A DNA stretch of 29,555 nt from SIG440 sp045586925 (GCA_045586925.1 JAZNBG010000006.1:1-29555), one strand, 5' to 3'. Shown: positions 6,894-15,600, counted from the first letter of the stretch. Made by a program: numbers and translations. The notes: generated by a model not told the origin, from the sequence alone.

Positions 6894-8489
6894 TTAATAT
6901 GCTTTTTCTATATGTGTACCGGTGTAGTAGTGGGTAAGGATTTCCTCATAGTCAAAGCCGGCTTCTGCCATACCCTTGGCACCATACTGGCTCATACCAA
7001 CGCCGTGTCCCCAGCCCTCGCCGGTGAAAACATATGTGTCGGGATCGGCATCGGATTTTTGGGTTGTGTATGTCTTTTTAGCCTTGCCGTCTGTTGTAAC
7101 AAAATTTCCGCTTACAGCCGAGGTTGTTTTGTTGCCCGACAGAACTGAAACGGTGGTCAGGGTTTTATTTTCTGTGCCCGAGCCTGTTGCAACTTTAACA
7201 ACAGAATAGCTGGTTGTTCCGCCTTTTGATACGGTATATTTCTGGCTGTATGTAGCCTCGCTGAAAATTGTGCGGCAACGCTCACGCTCGAATATATGTT
7301 CGCCACCTGTACCCTGTACCCTGAGCTTTAAAACACGTCCTGCATCAGAATACTCAAGTGCTGTTATGGAAATTACATCTCCGATATTGTAACCTGCATT
7401 TGCCATAATTTCGGTGGCACGTTTTGTGGTAAGAGTTTTTGTCCATTTGCCGTTGTAGATGTTTTCGGTATCTTCATATGGGTTTTCGACACTAACAAGA
7501 TAAGGAAAGGAGCTTCCCCATACATTTTTAACATTCTCGGTTGAAGACCCCATTGATGAAGAATATACCGCTTGCACAAGGTCGTCTTCATAAAACAGCA
7601 GTTCGCCACGTGTTTCGTCAACGGCTGTGTGTACACTTTCGCTTTGGTCGGCGGCAGAGGAGTATGCCTGACAGCATACTGTTCTGCATACATCAAAGCC
7701 ATATTGCTTGTGATAATTAATTCTTCCAAGTGCAAAGTTTCTTGCACAGACTGCCTGAACTTTAAGAGCCTCAATAGGCCACGAAGATGACATTTCGCGG
7801 GACACTACGCTGTAAAGATAATCCTCTACGGGAACAATGTTTACAACAGTAATGCCTTTATCCGCCTGATTGCTGAATTCAAAGCCACCACGATATGTGC
7901 CTTTTGCCGAGCCGGAAATGGCAAGCAATGCGTCTGCATCCTGAGCATCTGCACTGAATATGGCAGGGTTGTTTTCAGAATGGTCAGATGCAAAGATTAT
8001 ACTGCCAGCACTTGTATCGGTGAAATAAAATGCATTTGCCGAAAGACTGACGGGAGTGCCGCTCAAGGAGCCGTTTTCTGCCTCCCATTGAGCATCGTTC
8101 AAATTTTTAAAGCTGCCACATAATATACAATACTGAGAATTATAATATGCAGGAAAAGCATTTGTTCCAGATAAACGCAGCTCTGCAAGCTTTTCGGTCA
8201 GTTCTTCTGCAGTTTCAAAAGCATACAGAAGAATGTGATGCGAGCCTTCTGCTTTTTGTGAAACCGAAACTTTTGTAACATCGGTTTTATTAAACTCATA
8301 AAAATCTCTGCCTGTTGTATAGCCAAGAGAGAAACCGATATCACTTTGAAGCTCAATATTCTCTACCGTTCCGCCGCCGTAATATATTCCAACACGCAGA
8401 GTGTCGTGATATTCTGCGGCATTGATAGTACAAGTTGCACACATCAGAAAAATTGAAATAAATATATAAATTTTAAACAATTTTTGCAT
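6894..8489 (-). CDS. SpoIID/LytB-domain protein (putative cell-wall lytic transglycosylase)
   Basis: SpoIID of sporulating Firmicutes cleaves glycan strands of peptidoglycan during engulfment; related LytB-type proteins act on vegetative wall. The 531-residue product has a signal peptide or anchor (first 25 residues) and a region near 70-130 that resembles a SPOR domain. The SpoIID domain then shows SSWPIEALKVQAVCARNFA and ends with GEGWGHGVGMSQYGAKGMAEAG. The ATG at 8489 has TTAGGA 9 nt upstream and is preferred over a TTG at 8498. The long N-terminal half makes it larger than B. subtilis SpoIID (about 340 residues), so it may be a paralogue with a different envelope role. No clear promoter was found upstream. 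Confidence 0.88.
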   Translation of the reverse strand: MQKLFKIYIFISIFLMCATCTINAAEYHDTLRVGIYYGGGTVENIELQSDIGFSLGYTTGRDFYEFNKTDVTKVSVSQKAEGSHHILLYAFETAEELTEKLAELRLSGTNAFPAYYNSQYCILCGSFKNLNDAQWEAENGSLSGTPVSLSANAFYFTDTSAGSIIFASDHSENNPAIFSADAQDADALLAISGSAKGTYRGGFEFSNQADKGITVVNIVPVEDYLYSVVSREMSSSWPIEALKVQAVCARNFALGRINYHKQYGFDVCRTVCCQAYSSAADQSESVHTAVDETRGELLFYEDDLVQAVYSSSMGSSTENVKNVWGSSFPYLVSVENPYEDTENIYNGKWTKTLTTKRATEIMANAGYNIGDVISITALEYSDAGRVLKLRVQGTGGEHIFERERCRTIFSEATYSQKYTVSKGGTTSYSVVKVATGSGTENKTLTTVSVLSGNKTTSAVSGNFVTTDGKAKKTYTTQKSDADPDTYVFTGEGWGHGVGMSQYGAKGMAEAGFDYEEILTHYYTGTHIEKAY

Positions 8490-8594
8490 AATAAACAATC
8501 CTAACTGAAAGAATTACTTTTCTATTAATAAAAATTCGACAAATATCGGCGAAAATCCTTTTATTTTATGTTAAAATTGTGTTACAAAAAATAA

Positions 8595-8623
8595 TTGACA
8601 TTCTTGTGACATTATCATATAAT
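8595..8623 (+). promoter_or_regulatory. Consensus promoter for the asd-dapA-dapB operon
   Basis: TTGACA (8595-8600), 17-bp spacer, TATAAT (8618-8623): a perfect match to the vegetative consensus. The leader to asd is short (about 30 nt), so no lysine riboswitch fits here. Confidence 0.85.
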
Positions 8624-8660
8624 ATTAAAGATAGAAAATACATAAGGAGGATTTTTTCCA

Positions 8661-9740
8661 ATGAAAAACTATAATGTAGGAATTATTGGTGCTACGGGTA
8701 TGGTAGGTCAGAGATTTATTACTCTGCTTGCTGAGCATCCGTGGTTCAATATAAAGGTGCTTGCAGCGTCATCAAGAAGCGCAGGTAAAAAATATACTGA
8801 GGCTGTTGGCAGCCGTTGGGCAATGACAGTTGACATTCCTGAAAAGGTAAAGGATATGGTTATCCTTGACGCAACTGCTGATATCGAAAAAATCGCATCA
8901 CAGGTTGACTTTGTTTTCTGCGCAGTTGATATGAAAAAGGACGAAATCAAGGCATTAGAGGAAGCATATGCCAAGGCTGAATGTCCTGTTGTTTCTAATA
9001 ACTCGGCACACAGACACACAAAGGACGTTCCTATGATTGTTCCTGAAATCAACCCCGAACACGCAGAAATCATCGAGGCACAGCGCAAAAGACTTGGTAC
9101 AAAGCGCGGCTTTGTGGCTGTTAAGTCAAACTGCTCGCTTCAGAGCTATGTTCCCGCACTTCATCCTTTGATGAAATATGGTATCAAGGACGTACTTGCC
9201 TGCACATATCAGGCAATTTCAGGTGCAGGTAAAACCTTTGAAACCTGGCCCGAAATGGTTGATAACCTTATCCCCTTCATTGGCGGCGAGGAAGAAAAGA
9301 GTGAAATTGAGCCTCTTAAAATCTGGGGTAAGATTGAAGGCGACGAAATTGTTGACGCAACCTCCCCTGCAATAACAACACAGTGCCTTCGTGTTCCTGT
9401 ATCAGACGGTCACACGGCTGCTGTATTTGTAAGATTTGAAAACAAGCCCACCATCGAACAGATAAAGGAAGACTGGAAGAACTTTAAGGGCGTTCCTCAG
9501 GAGCTTGAGCTTCCCTCTGCTCCCAAGCAGTTCCTTAACTATTTCGAGGAAGATAACCGTCCTCAGGCAAAGCTTGAACGCAACTTAGAGGGTGGTATGG
9601 CTGTTTCAATGGGCAGACTTCGTGAAGACAGCCAGTATGATTATAAGTTTGTATGTCTGTCACATAATACTTTAAGAGGTGCAGCAGGCGGAGCTGTTTT
9701 GATGGCAGAACTTCTTGCAGCAAAAGGTTATTTTGATTAA
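8661..9740 (+). CDS. asd: Aspartate-semialdehyde dehydrogenase
   Basis: Reduces aspartyl phosphate to aspartate semialdehyde with NADPH, the branch step towards lysine/DAP, threonine and methionine. The 359-residue protein has the nucleotide-binding motif GATGMVGQ (10-17), the catalytic cysteine in KSNCSLQSY (Cys158) and the active-site histidine in VSDGHTA (His251). Length and motif spacing fit the archaeal/fungal-type subclass, which is also common in clostridia, better than the enterobacterial type. The ATG at 8661 has AAGGAGG 10 nt upstream. It is the first gene of a diaminopimelate operon with a consensus promoter. Confidence 0.96.
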   Translation: MKNYNVGIIGATGMVGQRFITLLAEHPWFNIKVLAASSRSAGKKYTEAVGSRWAMTVDIPEKVKDMVILDATADIEKIASQVDFVFCAVDMKKDEIKALEEAYAKAECPVVSNNSAHRHTKDVPMIVPEINPEHAEIIEAQRKRLGTKRGFVAVKSNCSLQSYVPALHPLMKYGIKDVLACTYQAISGAGKTFETWPEMVDNLIPFIGGEEEKSEIEPLKIWGKIEGDEIVDATSPAITTQCLRVPVSDGHTAAVFVRFENKPTIEQIKEDWKNFKGVPQELELPSAPKQFLNYFEEDNRPQAKLERNLEGGMAVSMGRLREDSQYDYKFVCLSHNTLRGAAGGAVLMAELLAAKGYFD

Positions 9741-9852
9741 TCAGAATTATTGCGTATCCTTTTAGTTACGAAACATAAAGAACAGAGTTGCGTCCCACAG
9801 CAACCCTGATACAGATATAATGTTTTCGTGGGAAGAAAGGTTGTGTGATTTT

Positions 9853-10737
9853 ATGAAAAAACCTATATTCACAGGTTCAGGTGTTGCGTTGGTTACACCA
9901 TTTACAGAAAGCGGGATAAATTTTCCCAAGCTTGAAGAATTGATTGAATTTCACATCGCACACAAGACGGATGCTTTGATTATCTGCGGAACAACAGGAG
10001 AAGGCTCTACAATGACAATGGAGGAGCACGAGGCGGTACTTAAGTTCTGTGTGGATAAAGCAAATGGCAGAATTCCTATGATTGCAGGTACGGGCAGCAA
10101 CGATACAAACAGTGCCATTCGTCTGTGCCAATATGCAGAGGAAGTTGGCTATGACGGGCTGCTTATGGTGACACCCTACTACAATAAGGCAACTCAAAAG
10201 GGTCTTTGCCAGCATTACGGCAAAATTGCCGAGAGCACAAAACTACCCATTATACTTTATAATGTTCCGTCAAGAACGGGTGTTTCTATATCTCTTGATA
10301 CATTAAAGTATCTTGACGAAAAGTATGAAAATATAAATGCCATTAAGGAAGCCAGCGGCGATGTTGCCTTTGCGGCTAAAATTAAGGCACATACCAATCT
10401 GTGCATCTATTCGGGAAATGATGATGTGACAGTTCCGCTTATTGCAATCGGGTGTCAGGGCGTGATTTCGGTAATTGCAAACATTCTGCCAGAAGAAACA
10501 CACAATATGTGTGTATTTGCCGAAGCAGGCAAACTTGACGAGGCGAATAAAATATTCCTTAATATGCTTGATATTATGGATGCAATGTTTTACGAGGTTA
10601 ATCCAATTCCTGTAAAGACTGCTATGAACCTTTTGGGCTTTAATGTGGGAATACTCAGACTTCCTCTCTGCGAGATGGAAGAGAAAAATCTTGAACGACT
10701 GAAAAATGCTATGATTAATTATGGCTTAAAGATTTAA
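9853..10737 (+). CDS. dapA: 4-hydroxy-tetrahydrodipicolinate synthase
   Basis: Condenses pyruvate with aspartate semialdehyde, the committed step to lysine and meso-DAP. Numbered from the ATG at 9853, the 294-residue protein shows the substrate-binding GTTGEG (46-51), Tyr110 in TPYYNK, Tyr136 and Arg141 in YNVPSRTG, and the Schiff-base lysine in AIKEASGD (Lys165). An in-frame ATG at 9820 would add 11 non-conserved residues and has no ribosome site. At 9853, AGAAAGG lies 12 nt upstream, rather far. The 112-bp gap after asd contains a possible TCCCAC/GTGGGA pairing (9793-9798 with 9828-9833) that would bring the ribosome site nearer a structured region. Confidence 0.96.
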   Translation: MKKPIFTGSGVALVTPFTESGINFPKLEELIEFHIAHKTDALIICGTTGEGSTMTMEEHEAVLKFCVDKANGRIPMIAGTGSNDTNSAIRLCQYAEEVGYDGLLMVTPYYNKATQKGLCQHYGKIAESTKLPIILYNVPSRTGVSISLDTLKYLDEKYENINAIKEASGDVAFAAKIKAHTNLCIYSGNDDVTVPLIAIGCQGVISVIANILPEETHNMCVFAEAGKLDEANKIFLNMLDIMDAMFYEVNPIPVKTAMNLLGFNVGILRLPLCEMEEKNLERLKNAMINYGLKI

Positions 10738-10749
10738 TAAACAAATGCA

Positions 10750-10779
10750 GAGTGCAGATAAAAACATCTGCACTCTTTT
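10750..10779 (+). terminator. Intra-operon terminator or attenuator between dapA and dapB
   Basis: Perfect 10-bp stem GAGTGCAGAT/ATCTGCACTC around a 6-nt loop, followed by only four T. It sits 13 bp after the dapA stop and 18 bp before dapB. It probably gives partial termination or stabilises the upstream message. Confidence 0.6.
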
Positions 10780-10796
10780 AACAGAGGTGAATTCAA

Positions 10797-11555
10797 ATGA
10801 TAAATATACTTTTATGCGGAGCAAACGGAAAGATGGGAAACGCCGTAAAGACTGTTGCTATGCAGCACAGCGATGTGGTAAAAATTGCAGCAGGCTTTGA
10901 TGTGATGGATACAACGTCAACTGATTTTCCTGTTTATGACTCTTTGGGTAAGGTGACACAGAAGATTGACTGCATAATTGATTTTTCACACGTATCTATG
11001 ACAGACGAGATTCTTGACTATGCAAAAGACAATAAAATCCCTGCGGTTATTTGCACCACGGGTTTATCTAAGGAACAGCTTTCCAAGCTGGAGTTTTATT
11101 CTAAGGATACTCCTATTTTCTTTTCGGCAAATATGTCAATCGGTGTAAACTTACTGATTGATTTGGTTTGCAAGGCGTCAAAGCTTCTTGAAGATAATTT
11201 TGACATTGAAATTGTTGAAAAGCATCACAATCAAAAGCTTGATGCCCCAAGCGGAACAGCCCTTGCCATTGCAGATGCAATCGCAGATACTGTTGCGTAT
11301 GACCCCAAGTATACCTATGACCGTCATTCTGTAAGAAAGAAGAGGGAAAAGTCGGAAATCGGTATTCACGCAGTCCGTGGCGGAAACATTGTGGGCGAGC
11401 ATACCGTTATTTTTGCAGGTACCGACGAGGTTATCGAAATCAAGCATCAGGCAACATCCAAGACTGTGTTTGCAGTTGGAGCAGTTCGTGCTGCAATTTT
11501 TATGAAGGACAAGCCTGCGGGTCTTTATAATATGACCGACCTTGTAAAAGCATAA
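10797..11555 (+). CDS. dapB: 4-hydroxy-tetrahydrodipicolinate reductase
   Basis: Reduces the DapA product with NAD(P)H to tetrahydrodipicolinate. The 252-residue protein has the Rossmann motif GANGKMG (8-14), the substrate-binding block KHHNQKLDAPSGTA (142-155, with His143/His144 and Lys147) and the C-terminal RGGNIVGEHTV and AIFMKDKPAGLYNM signatures. The ATG at 10797 has AGAGGTG 8 nt upstream. It follows dapA in the same orientation, and the operon continues 23 bp later into a transporter gene. Confidence 0.96.
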   Translation: MINILLCGANGKMGNAVKTVAMQHSDVVKIAAGFDVMDTTSTDFPVYDSLGKVTQKIDCIIDFSHVSMTDEILDYAKDNKIPAVICTTGLSKEQLSKLEFYSKDTPIFFSANMSIGVNLLIDLVCKASKLLEDNFDIEIVEKHHNQKLDAPSGTALAIADAIADTVAYDPKYTYDRHSVRKKREKSEIGIHAVRGGNIVGEHTVIFAGTDEVIEIKHQATSKTVFAVGAVRAAIFMKDKPAGLYNMTDLVKA

Positions 11556-11578
11556 ATTCTGACAGAGGTGAATACATA

Positions 11579-12523
11579 ATGGAAAGCATAAAATTATCTT
11601 TTGAGGCGATTATGCCAATATTTATTCTTATGCTGATAGGATATTTTATTAAGAAAATAAAGCTCGCTGATAAGAAAAGTCTTGATGTAATGAATAAATT
11701 AATTTTCAAAATTTTTCTGCCTGTTTTATTATTTTATAACATATACAATACAAAGACCGCTGATGTTTTTAATTTAAGATTAATTGTATTTACTATAGTG
11801 GGTATTTTGTTTATTTTTGTTTTAGGTTATTTTGCGGTTATACTTTTAACCAAGGATGATAAAAAGCGTGGTGTAATGCTGCAGGGCTTTTTTCGTGCCA
11901 ACTTTGCAATTTTGGGTGTTCCGCTTGTAAGTTATATCTGTGGAGATAAAACAAGCGGACTGGCATCATTGATGGTTGCGGTTGTGATACCCGTATTTAA
12001 TACTCTTGCAGTAGTGGCTCTTGAAAGGTTCAGAGGCGGAAATAGCAGGCTTGACATTATAAAGCTTTTAAAGGGCGTAATTAGCAATCCGCTGATTATA
12101 GGTTGTGTTATTGGTATAATATTTTTTGTACTGAAGATAAAACTGCCGTCTTTAATAGAAAAATCGGTGAAAGATGTTGCTTCAATTGCGACACCCTTGT
12201 CAATAATTGTGCTGGGGTCCGAATTTGAGTTTTCGGATATAAAAGGCTATTTCAAAGAAAATGTTATAGTTGTGGCAACAAGGCTTATTATTGTTCCGCT
12301 TATTATAATTCCTGTAGCGGTATTGTTTGGATTTACGGGCGAGGCACTTGCGTGCCTGTTGGTTATATTTGCATCGCCGATTGCGGTTTCATCCTTTGCT
12401 ATGGCTCAGCAGATGGACGGTGACGAAACTCTTGCGGTACAGGTAATTGCTATATCTTCGGCATTGTGTATTGTTACCTTGTTCTTGTGGATTTTTACTT
12501 TGAGCTTTTTAGGATTGTTTTAA
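11579..12523 (+). CDS. AEC-family transporter (auxin efflux carrier type)
   Basis: A 314-residue integral membrane protein with about ten hydrophobic segments, matching the AEC (Mem_trans) family, whose bacterial members are putative permeases for organic acids, amino acids or similar anions. Visible family traits are the early PIFILMLIGYFIKK segment, the central SNPLIIGCVIG repeat and the C-terminal ASPIAVSSFAMAQQMDGD motif. The ATG at 11579 has AGAGGTG 8 nt upstream, the same type of site as dapB. It lies at the end of the asd-dapA-dapB unit before a strong terminator. A link to lysine or DAP-related metabolites is possible but not shown; the substrate is unknown. Confidence 0.85.
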   Translation: MESIKLSFEAIMPIFILMLIGYFIKKIKLADKKSLDVMNKLIFKIFLPVLLFYNIYNTKTADVFNLRLIVFTIVGILFIFVLGYFAVILLTKDDKKRGVMLQGFFRANFAILGVPLVSYICGDKTSGLASLMVAVVIPVFNTLAVVALERFRGGNSRLDIIKLLKGVISNPLIIGCVIGIIFFVLKIKLPSLIEKSVKDVASIATPLSIIVLGSEFEFSDIKGYFKENVIVVATRLIIVPLIIIPVAVLFGFTGEALACLLVIFASPIAVSSFAMAQQMDGDETLAVQVIAISSALCIVTLFLWIFTLSFLGLF

Positions 12524-12533
12524 TTTGATAACG

Positions 12534-12562
12534 TGCCCGGCAAATGCCGGGCTGTTTTGTTT
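12534..12562 (+). terminator. Terminator of the dap operon
   Basis: GC-rich 7-bp stem GCCCGGC/GCCGGGC with a 5-nt loop, followed by TGTTTTGTTT, 10 bp after the transporter stop. Confidence 0.85.
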
Positions 12563-12588
12563 ATAACTTAATATTTATCTCTGTATAT

Positions 12589-12721
12589 ATGCGTTCCCCG
12601 TCCCCAATGGGGAACGCATACTCAGGTGGCTCCGCCCCCTAACCCCCATAATTATATTTTACTCCGAAAAAACGGACAAAACGGACAACTTTTAATAAGA
12701 TTACGAATAAAATTCGTAATC
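12589..12721. repeat. Cluster of palindromes and a short tandem repeat, likely dispersed repeat element
   Basis: Contains a perfect 11-bp inverted repeat ATGCGTTCCCC/GGGGAACGCAT (12589-12619) and a GC-rich run with GGCTCCGCCCCCT. A tandem ACGGACAA pair follows (about 12672-12689), then a perfect 10-bp dyad GATTACGAAT-AAA-ATTCGTAATC (12699-12721). Composition differs sharply from the neighbours. GC-rich blocks of this kind recur between genes in gut Firmicutes, by recall. No transposase is associated. Confidence 0.5.
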
Positions 12722-12763
12722 CGACGTACTAAAAAAATTATAAGAAAAAAACGAGGGCGAAAA

Positions 12764-12853
12764 ATGTCGAACGTCATACGGGTGGATTTGTTCCATCATA
12801 ACGCTGAAAACAACAACAAATGGGTGAGAATAACCATTGACACAGAGTTTTGA
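12764..12853 (+). CDS. Possible 29-residue peptide
   Basis: A short ORF from ATG to TGA coding for a hydrophilic peptide (VDLFHHNAENNNKWVRITID near its C-terminal half). A weak GAGGGCG site lies 5 nt upstream. Its 3' end overlaps the -35 element of the promoter for the following gene. I do not recognise it. It may be a fixed part of the adjacent repeat element, a leader peptide or a chance ORF. The well-formed amino-acid composition makes it worth noting, but coding is unproven. Confidence 0.3.
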   Translation: MSNVIRVDLFHHNAENNNKWVRITIDTEF

Positions 12854-12864
12854 TATGCTATACT
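12837..12864 (+). promoter_or_regulatory. Promoter for the glycosidase-like gene
   Basis: TTGACA (12837-12842), 16-bp spacer, TATACT (12859-12864), about 35 bp before the ATG at 12906. It lies at the end of the palindrome and small-ORF patch. Confidence 0.75.
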
Positions 12865-12905
12865 GTTGCCAGGACAAAAAATACGTTTTGAAAGAGGGAT
12901 TTGTT

Positions 12906-14807
12906 ATGAAGGATTTAAAGGTACCGGAACACGTCATTAACGGTATAAACTTAGGTGACTATGAGTTTATACCCGAAACAATTACAAGTGTTGTCAAAAA
13001 ATACGGCGACGGCAAGTATTTCAAGTGGGCAACCCTGAGATGCGACAAAGTAAACGTTGAGGAACATTTCTGGTATGAATGGGCACAGTATTTTAAGGAC
13101 AGAGGAATTTATTTTACGATTGATAATTCGCAAAGAGACGGCAAGCTTGTGGAAATGGGTAAAAAATCACATCTCACCAAGGAAATAGGCGAGAAAATTA
13201 ACGAGATTGCCGGCGAATATTTCATGGGTGCTACCTGCGGTGAATTTGGCAGCCCATATGCATCTAAGGCTAAGGGCTACAAAAGAGGTATGTCGGGTGC
13301 ACAGCTTATACCTCACGGCGGAATTCACCCCATTCAGGGCTTTAAAAATCTTATTGAGGCAAGAGATACATACGTTAATGCCTTTAGAGGACAGGTTAAT
13401 GTAAATCGTGAAATGGGAATTCGCAGTGCCACCAATGAGGCGGTTACACTTTTGGAATATGACCTTGAGGCAGGAATTGATTTCCCCATTATTGAGCTTG
13501 TTCCCCGTAATATGGAGCAAATTCTTAACTTCGGAAGAGGTGCTATAAGAGCCTTCGGCAAAGACCTTTACGGTGCGTGGATTGCCCACGAATGGTACGG
13601 CGGCTATCGTATGGATGATCCCCTCAAAGCAAAGCGTTTTACACTTGAATATTTAGCCTGCTATTTAGGCGGTGTAAGCTTTACCTGTCTTGAAAGCGGT
13701 TACCGTGCAATCAAGAACCACGGATTTAGCTATCCCGAAGACCATCCGATGACCCAGAGTTATCTTAACGAGGCTAAAAAATTCTCGGAATTCTGCGAAA
13801 ATGACAAACGTCCTGCAGGCGGTCCGGTAGTAAAGGTTGCATTTGTAAAAGGCAATCTTGACGGCTTTGGCTGGGGTAACAGTTCAAGCCTTTGGGGACA
13901 GTATCATGAAGAAAAATATGGTTTCTCTGCTCCTGAATTCTCATACAGAATCCTTGATGAAGTATACAGAAGAAACGAATGGCACAATGCCAAAAACTTT
14001 GGCGAGCACGATTTCAGTCACGCTCCTGCATACGGACAGTACGATGTTGTTCCTATGTGTGCACCCATTGATGTGCTTAATAAGTATGACTGGCTGATAT
14101 TCAGCGGTTGGAACACAATGACCCCTGAGCTTTACGAAAAGGTAAAGGAATATGTTGCAAATGGCGGCAATGTGCTTATCGGTGCTTGCCATATGCGTGA
14201 CTCAATTGAGAGAGATAAGAAGGGCGAATTTGTATGCCGTGAGGATTTTGAAAACTTCCTTGGCTGTGAGGTTACAGACGAAATTATACGTGCAAATGAC
14301 GGCTACAAGTTTGAGTATAACAGTACAATAGACGGCATTATGTACCCCGGCCCTCCCGGATTTAAGTGTGACCCTGCAGATTCAATGGGTTACACCGATT
14401 ATGTTAAGATTGTTCCCAAGACTGCAAAGCCGGTATGCTTCCTTGCAGATGCCTTCAGAAATACCCACCCTGAATTTATGTACCCCATAATTACTGAAAA
14501 CAAGTACGGCAAGGGTAATGTGGTATTTATGGCAAATTCCGAATATCCCGGTGCGCCACAGGTATTCCCGCTGTATAAGATAATGGTAAAGGAAATTCTT
14601 ACCGCAACACACAGACAATCGGATATTAAGGTGTTATGCAACGAAAGAGTTCGTTTTGCTGTATATCAGGATGATAAGAAGTATAAGGTGTACCTTGTTA
14701 ACACAGACTATGACTTTGACAACAAAGCAATAGTTACATACAAGGACAAAAAGGTTGAGGTTGAAGTTCCTTCTGTGGGAGTTGAAACAGTAGAATTTGA
14801 AAAATAA
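12906..14807 (+). CDS. Putative glycoside hydrolase with TIM-barrel and glutaminase-like domains
   Basis: A 633-residue protein with no signal peptide, so probably cytoplasmic. The first 300 residues look like a TIM barrel with acidic residues in likely active-site positions: Glu113 (TCGEFGSP), Glu197 (IIELVPRN), Glu229 (AHEWYGGYR) and Glu263 (FTCLESGYR). Residues about 310-560 resemble the flavodoxin/GATase-like domain of GH42-type enzymes (YDWLIFSGWNTM, VANGGNVLIGACHM). The last 65 residues look like a small beta domain (VRFAVYQDDKKYKVYLVNTD). I cannot assign a numbered family or substrate. The ATG at 12906 has AAAGAGGG 7 nt upstream and is preferred over an open frame beginning inside the promoter. 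It stands alone, with its own promoter and terminator. Confidence 0.6.
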   Translation: MKDLKVPEHVINGINLGDYEFIPETITSVVKKYGDGKYFKWATLRCDKVNVEEHFWYEWAQYFKDRGIYFTIDNSQRDGKLVEMGKKSHLTKEIGEKINEIAGEYFMGATCGEFGSPYASKAKGYKRGMSGAQLIPHGGIHPIQGFKNLIEARDTYVNAFRGQVNVNREMGIRSATNEAVTLLEYDLEAGIDFPIIELVPRNMEQILNFGRGAIRAFGKDLYGAWIAHEWYGGYRMDDPLKAKRFTLEYLACYLGGVSFTCLESGYRAIKNHGFSYPEDHPMTQSYLNEAKKFSEFCENDKRPAGGPVVKVAFVKGNLDGFGWGNSSSLWGQYHEEKYGFSAPEFSYRILDEVYRRNEWHNAKNFGEHDFSHAPAYGQYDVVPMCAPIDVLNKYDWLIFSGWNTMTPELYEKVKEYVANGGNVLIGACHMRDSIERDKKGEFVCREDFENFLGCEVTDEIIRANDGYKFEYNSTIDGIMYPGPPGFKCDPADSMGYTDYVKIVPKTAKPVCFLADAFRNTHPEFMYPIITENKYGKGNVVFMANSEYPGAPQVFPLYKIMVKEILTATHRQSDIKVLCNERVRFAVYQDDKKYKVYLVNTDYDFDNKAIVTYKDKKVEVEVPSVGVETVEFEK

Positions 14808-14842
14808 AAAATGGCGGTTGCAATTTTGCAACCGCTATTTTT
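14800..14842. terminator. Bidirectional terminator between convergent genes
   Basis: Stem GCGGTTGCAA/TTGCAACCGC (14814-14823 with 14826-14835), flanked by a T run on the plus strand and an A run on the other side. It can end both the glycosidase-like gene and mgtC transcripts. Confidence 0.85.
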
Positions 14843-14854
14843 GTACATTAAAAA

Positions 14855-15571
14855 CTACATCTTAACCGAAAGTATATATTTATTCTGGCTGAATAATTTT
14901 GTAAGCTCCATTCTGTCGGGGTTCTGGAGAGTGCTTACAATGATATTGATATAATAAAGGTCATCTGTCTTATACATTATCTCGATGTTGTTAGTTGCAA
15001 AATCATATTTTTCTGCAATCTCGTTGTATAAATCAATGGCTTTGTCCTTGTCATTTGCAATAAGAGAAATTTCGATATCAACATAGTGAGTGAAGAATTT
15101 AACGTCTTTGTGCGAAATTATCTGTATAATTACAATAATAATGGTTGTCGTAATACTGATAAAATACATTCCTGCACCGATTGACATACCAATTCCTGCT
15201 GTTGCCCATATTCCGGCAGCGGTGGTAAGACCTGTAATAGTTCTTTTATGTACAAAAATCATACCTGCACCAAGAAAACCGATACCTGTAACAATCTGAG
15301 CCGCAATTCGGGATGGGTCGTGATTGATATTTACGCCGTCTCCGCTGAAGTGATTAAGGAAGTCCATAAATCCGTACTGCGAGATTACCATAAGCAAGCA
15401 TGAGGCGATGGCAACAATAGAATGTGTTCGTGTACCTGCACCTTTGCCTCGGGTTTTTCTTTCGTGACCGATAAGAGCACCGCAGAGAAATGCTATAAAT
15501 ATTCTGCCTAACAGCTCTAATTGCAACATAAAATGCTCACTTATAAAATAATTTATAATACCATCAAACAT
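14855..15571 (-). CDS. MgtC/SapB-family membrane protein
   Basis: A 238-residue protein with the MgtC signature: five hydrophobic segments in the first 150 residues, including FLCGALIGHERKTRGKGAGTRTHSIVAIASCLLM and TGIGFLGAGMIF (split here by family motifs), then a soluble ACT-like C-terminal domain of about 80 residues. MgtC proteins are linked to growth in low magnesium and to modulation of membrane transporters; many Firmicute members are uncharacterised. The ATG at 15571 has AAAGGAG 10 nt upstream. A strong promoter (15601-15629) leaves only a short leader of about 25 nt, so no M-box magnesium riboswitch can fit. Confidence 0.88.
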   Translation of the reverse strand: MFDGIINYFISEHFMLQLELLGRIFIAFLCGALIGHERKTRGKGAGTRTHSIVAIASCLLMVISQYGFMDFLNHFSGDGVNINHDPSRIAAQIVTGIGFLGAGMIFVHKRTITGLTTAAGIWATAGIGMSIGAGMYFISITTTIIIVIIQIISHKDVKFFTHYVDIEISLIANDKDKAIDLYNEIAEKYDFATNNIEIMYKTDDLYYINIIVSTLQNPDRMELTKLFSQNKYILSVKM

Positions 15572-15600
15572 AGCTACAACTCCTTTAAATATATTTTGAT

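Noticed and set aside
6908..8498. Frameshift or broken gene in the long spoIID-type ORF
   Set aside because: The frame is continuous from signal peptide to the GHGVGMSQYG motif. The extra length is explained by a SPOR-like region and linkers.
8624..8660. Lysine riboswitch upstream of asd
   Set aside because: Transcription from the consensus promoter leaves about 30 nt, too short for that class, and no terminator hairpin lies between.
15572..15600. Magnesium riboswitch (M-box) before the mgtC-like gene
   Set aside because: The promoter at 15601-15629 leaves only about 25 nt of leader, far too short.
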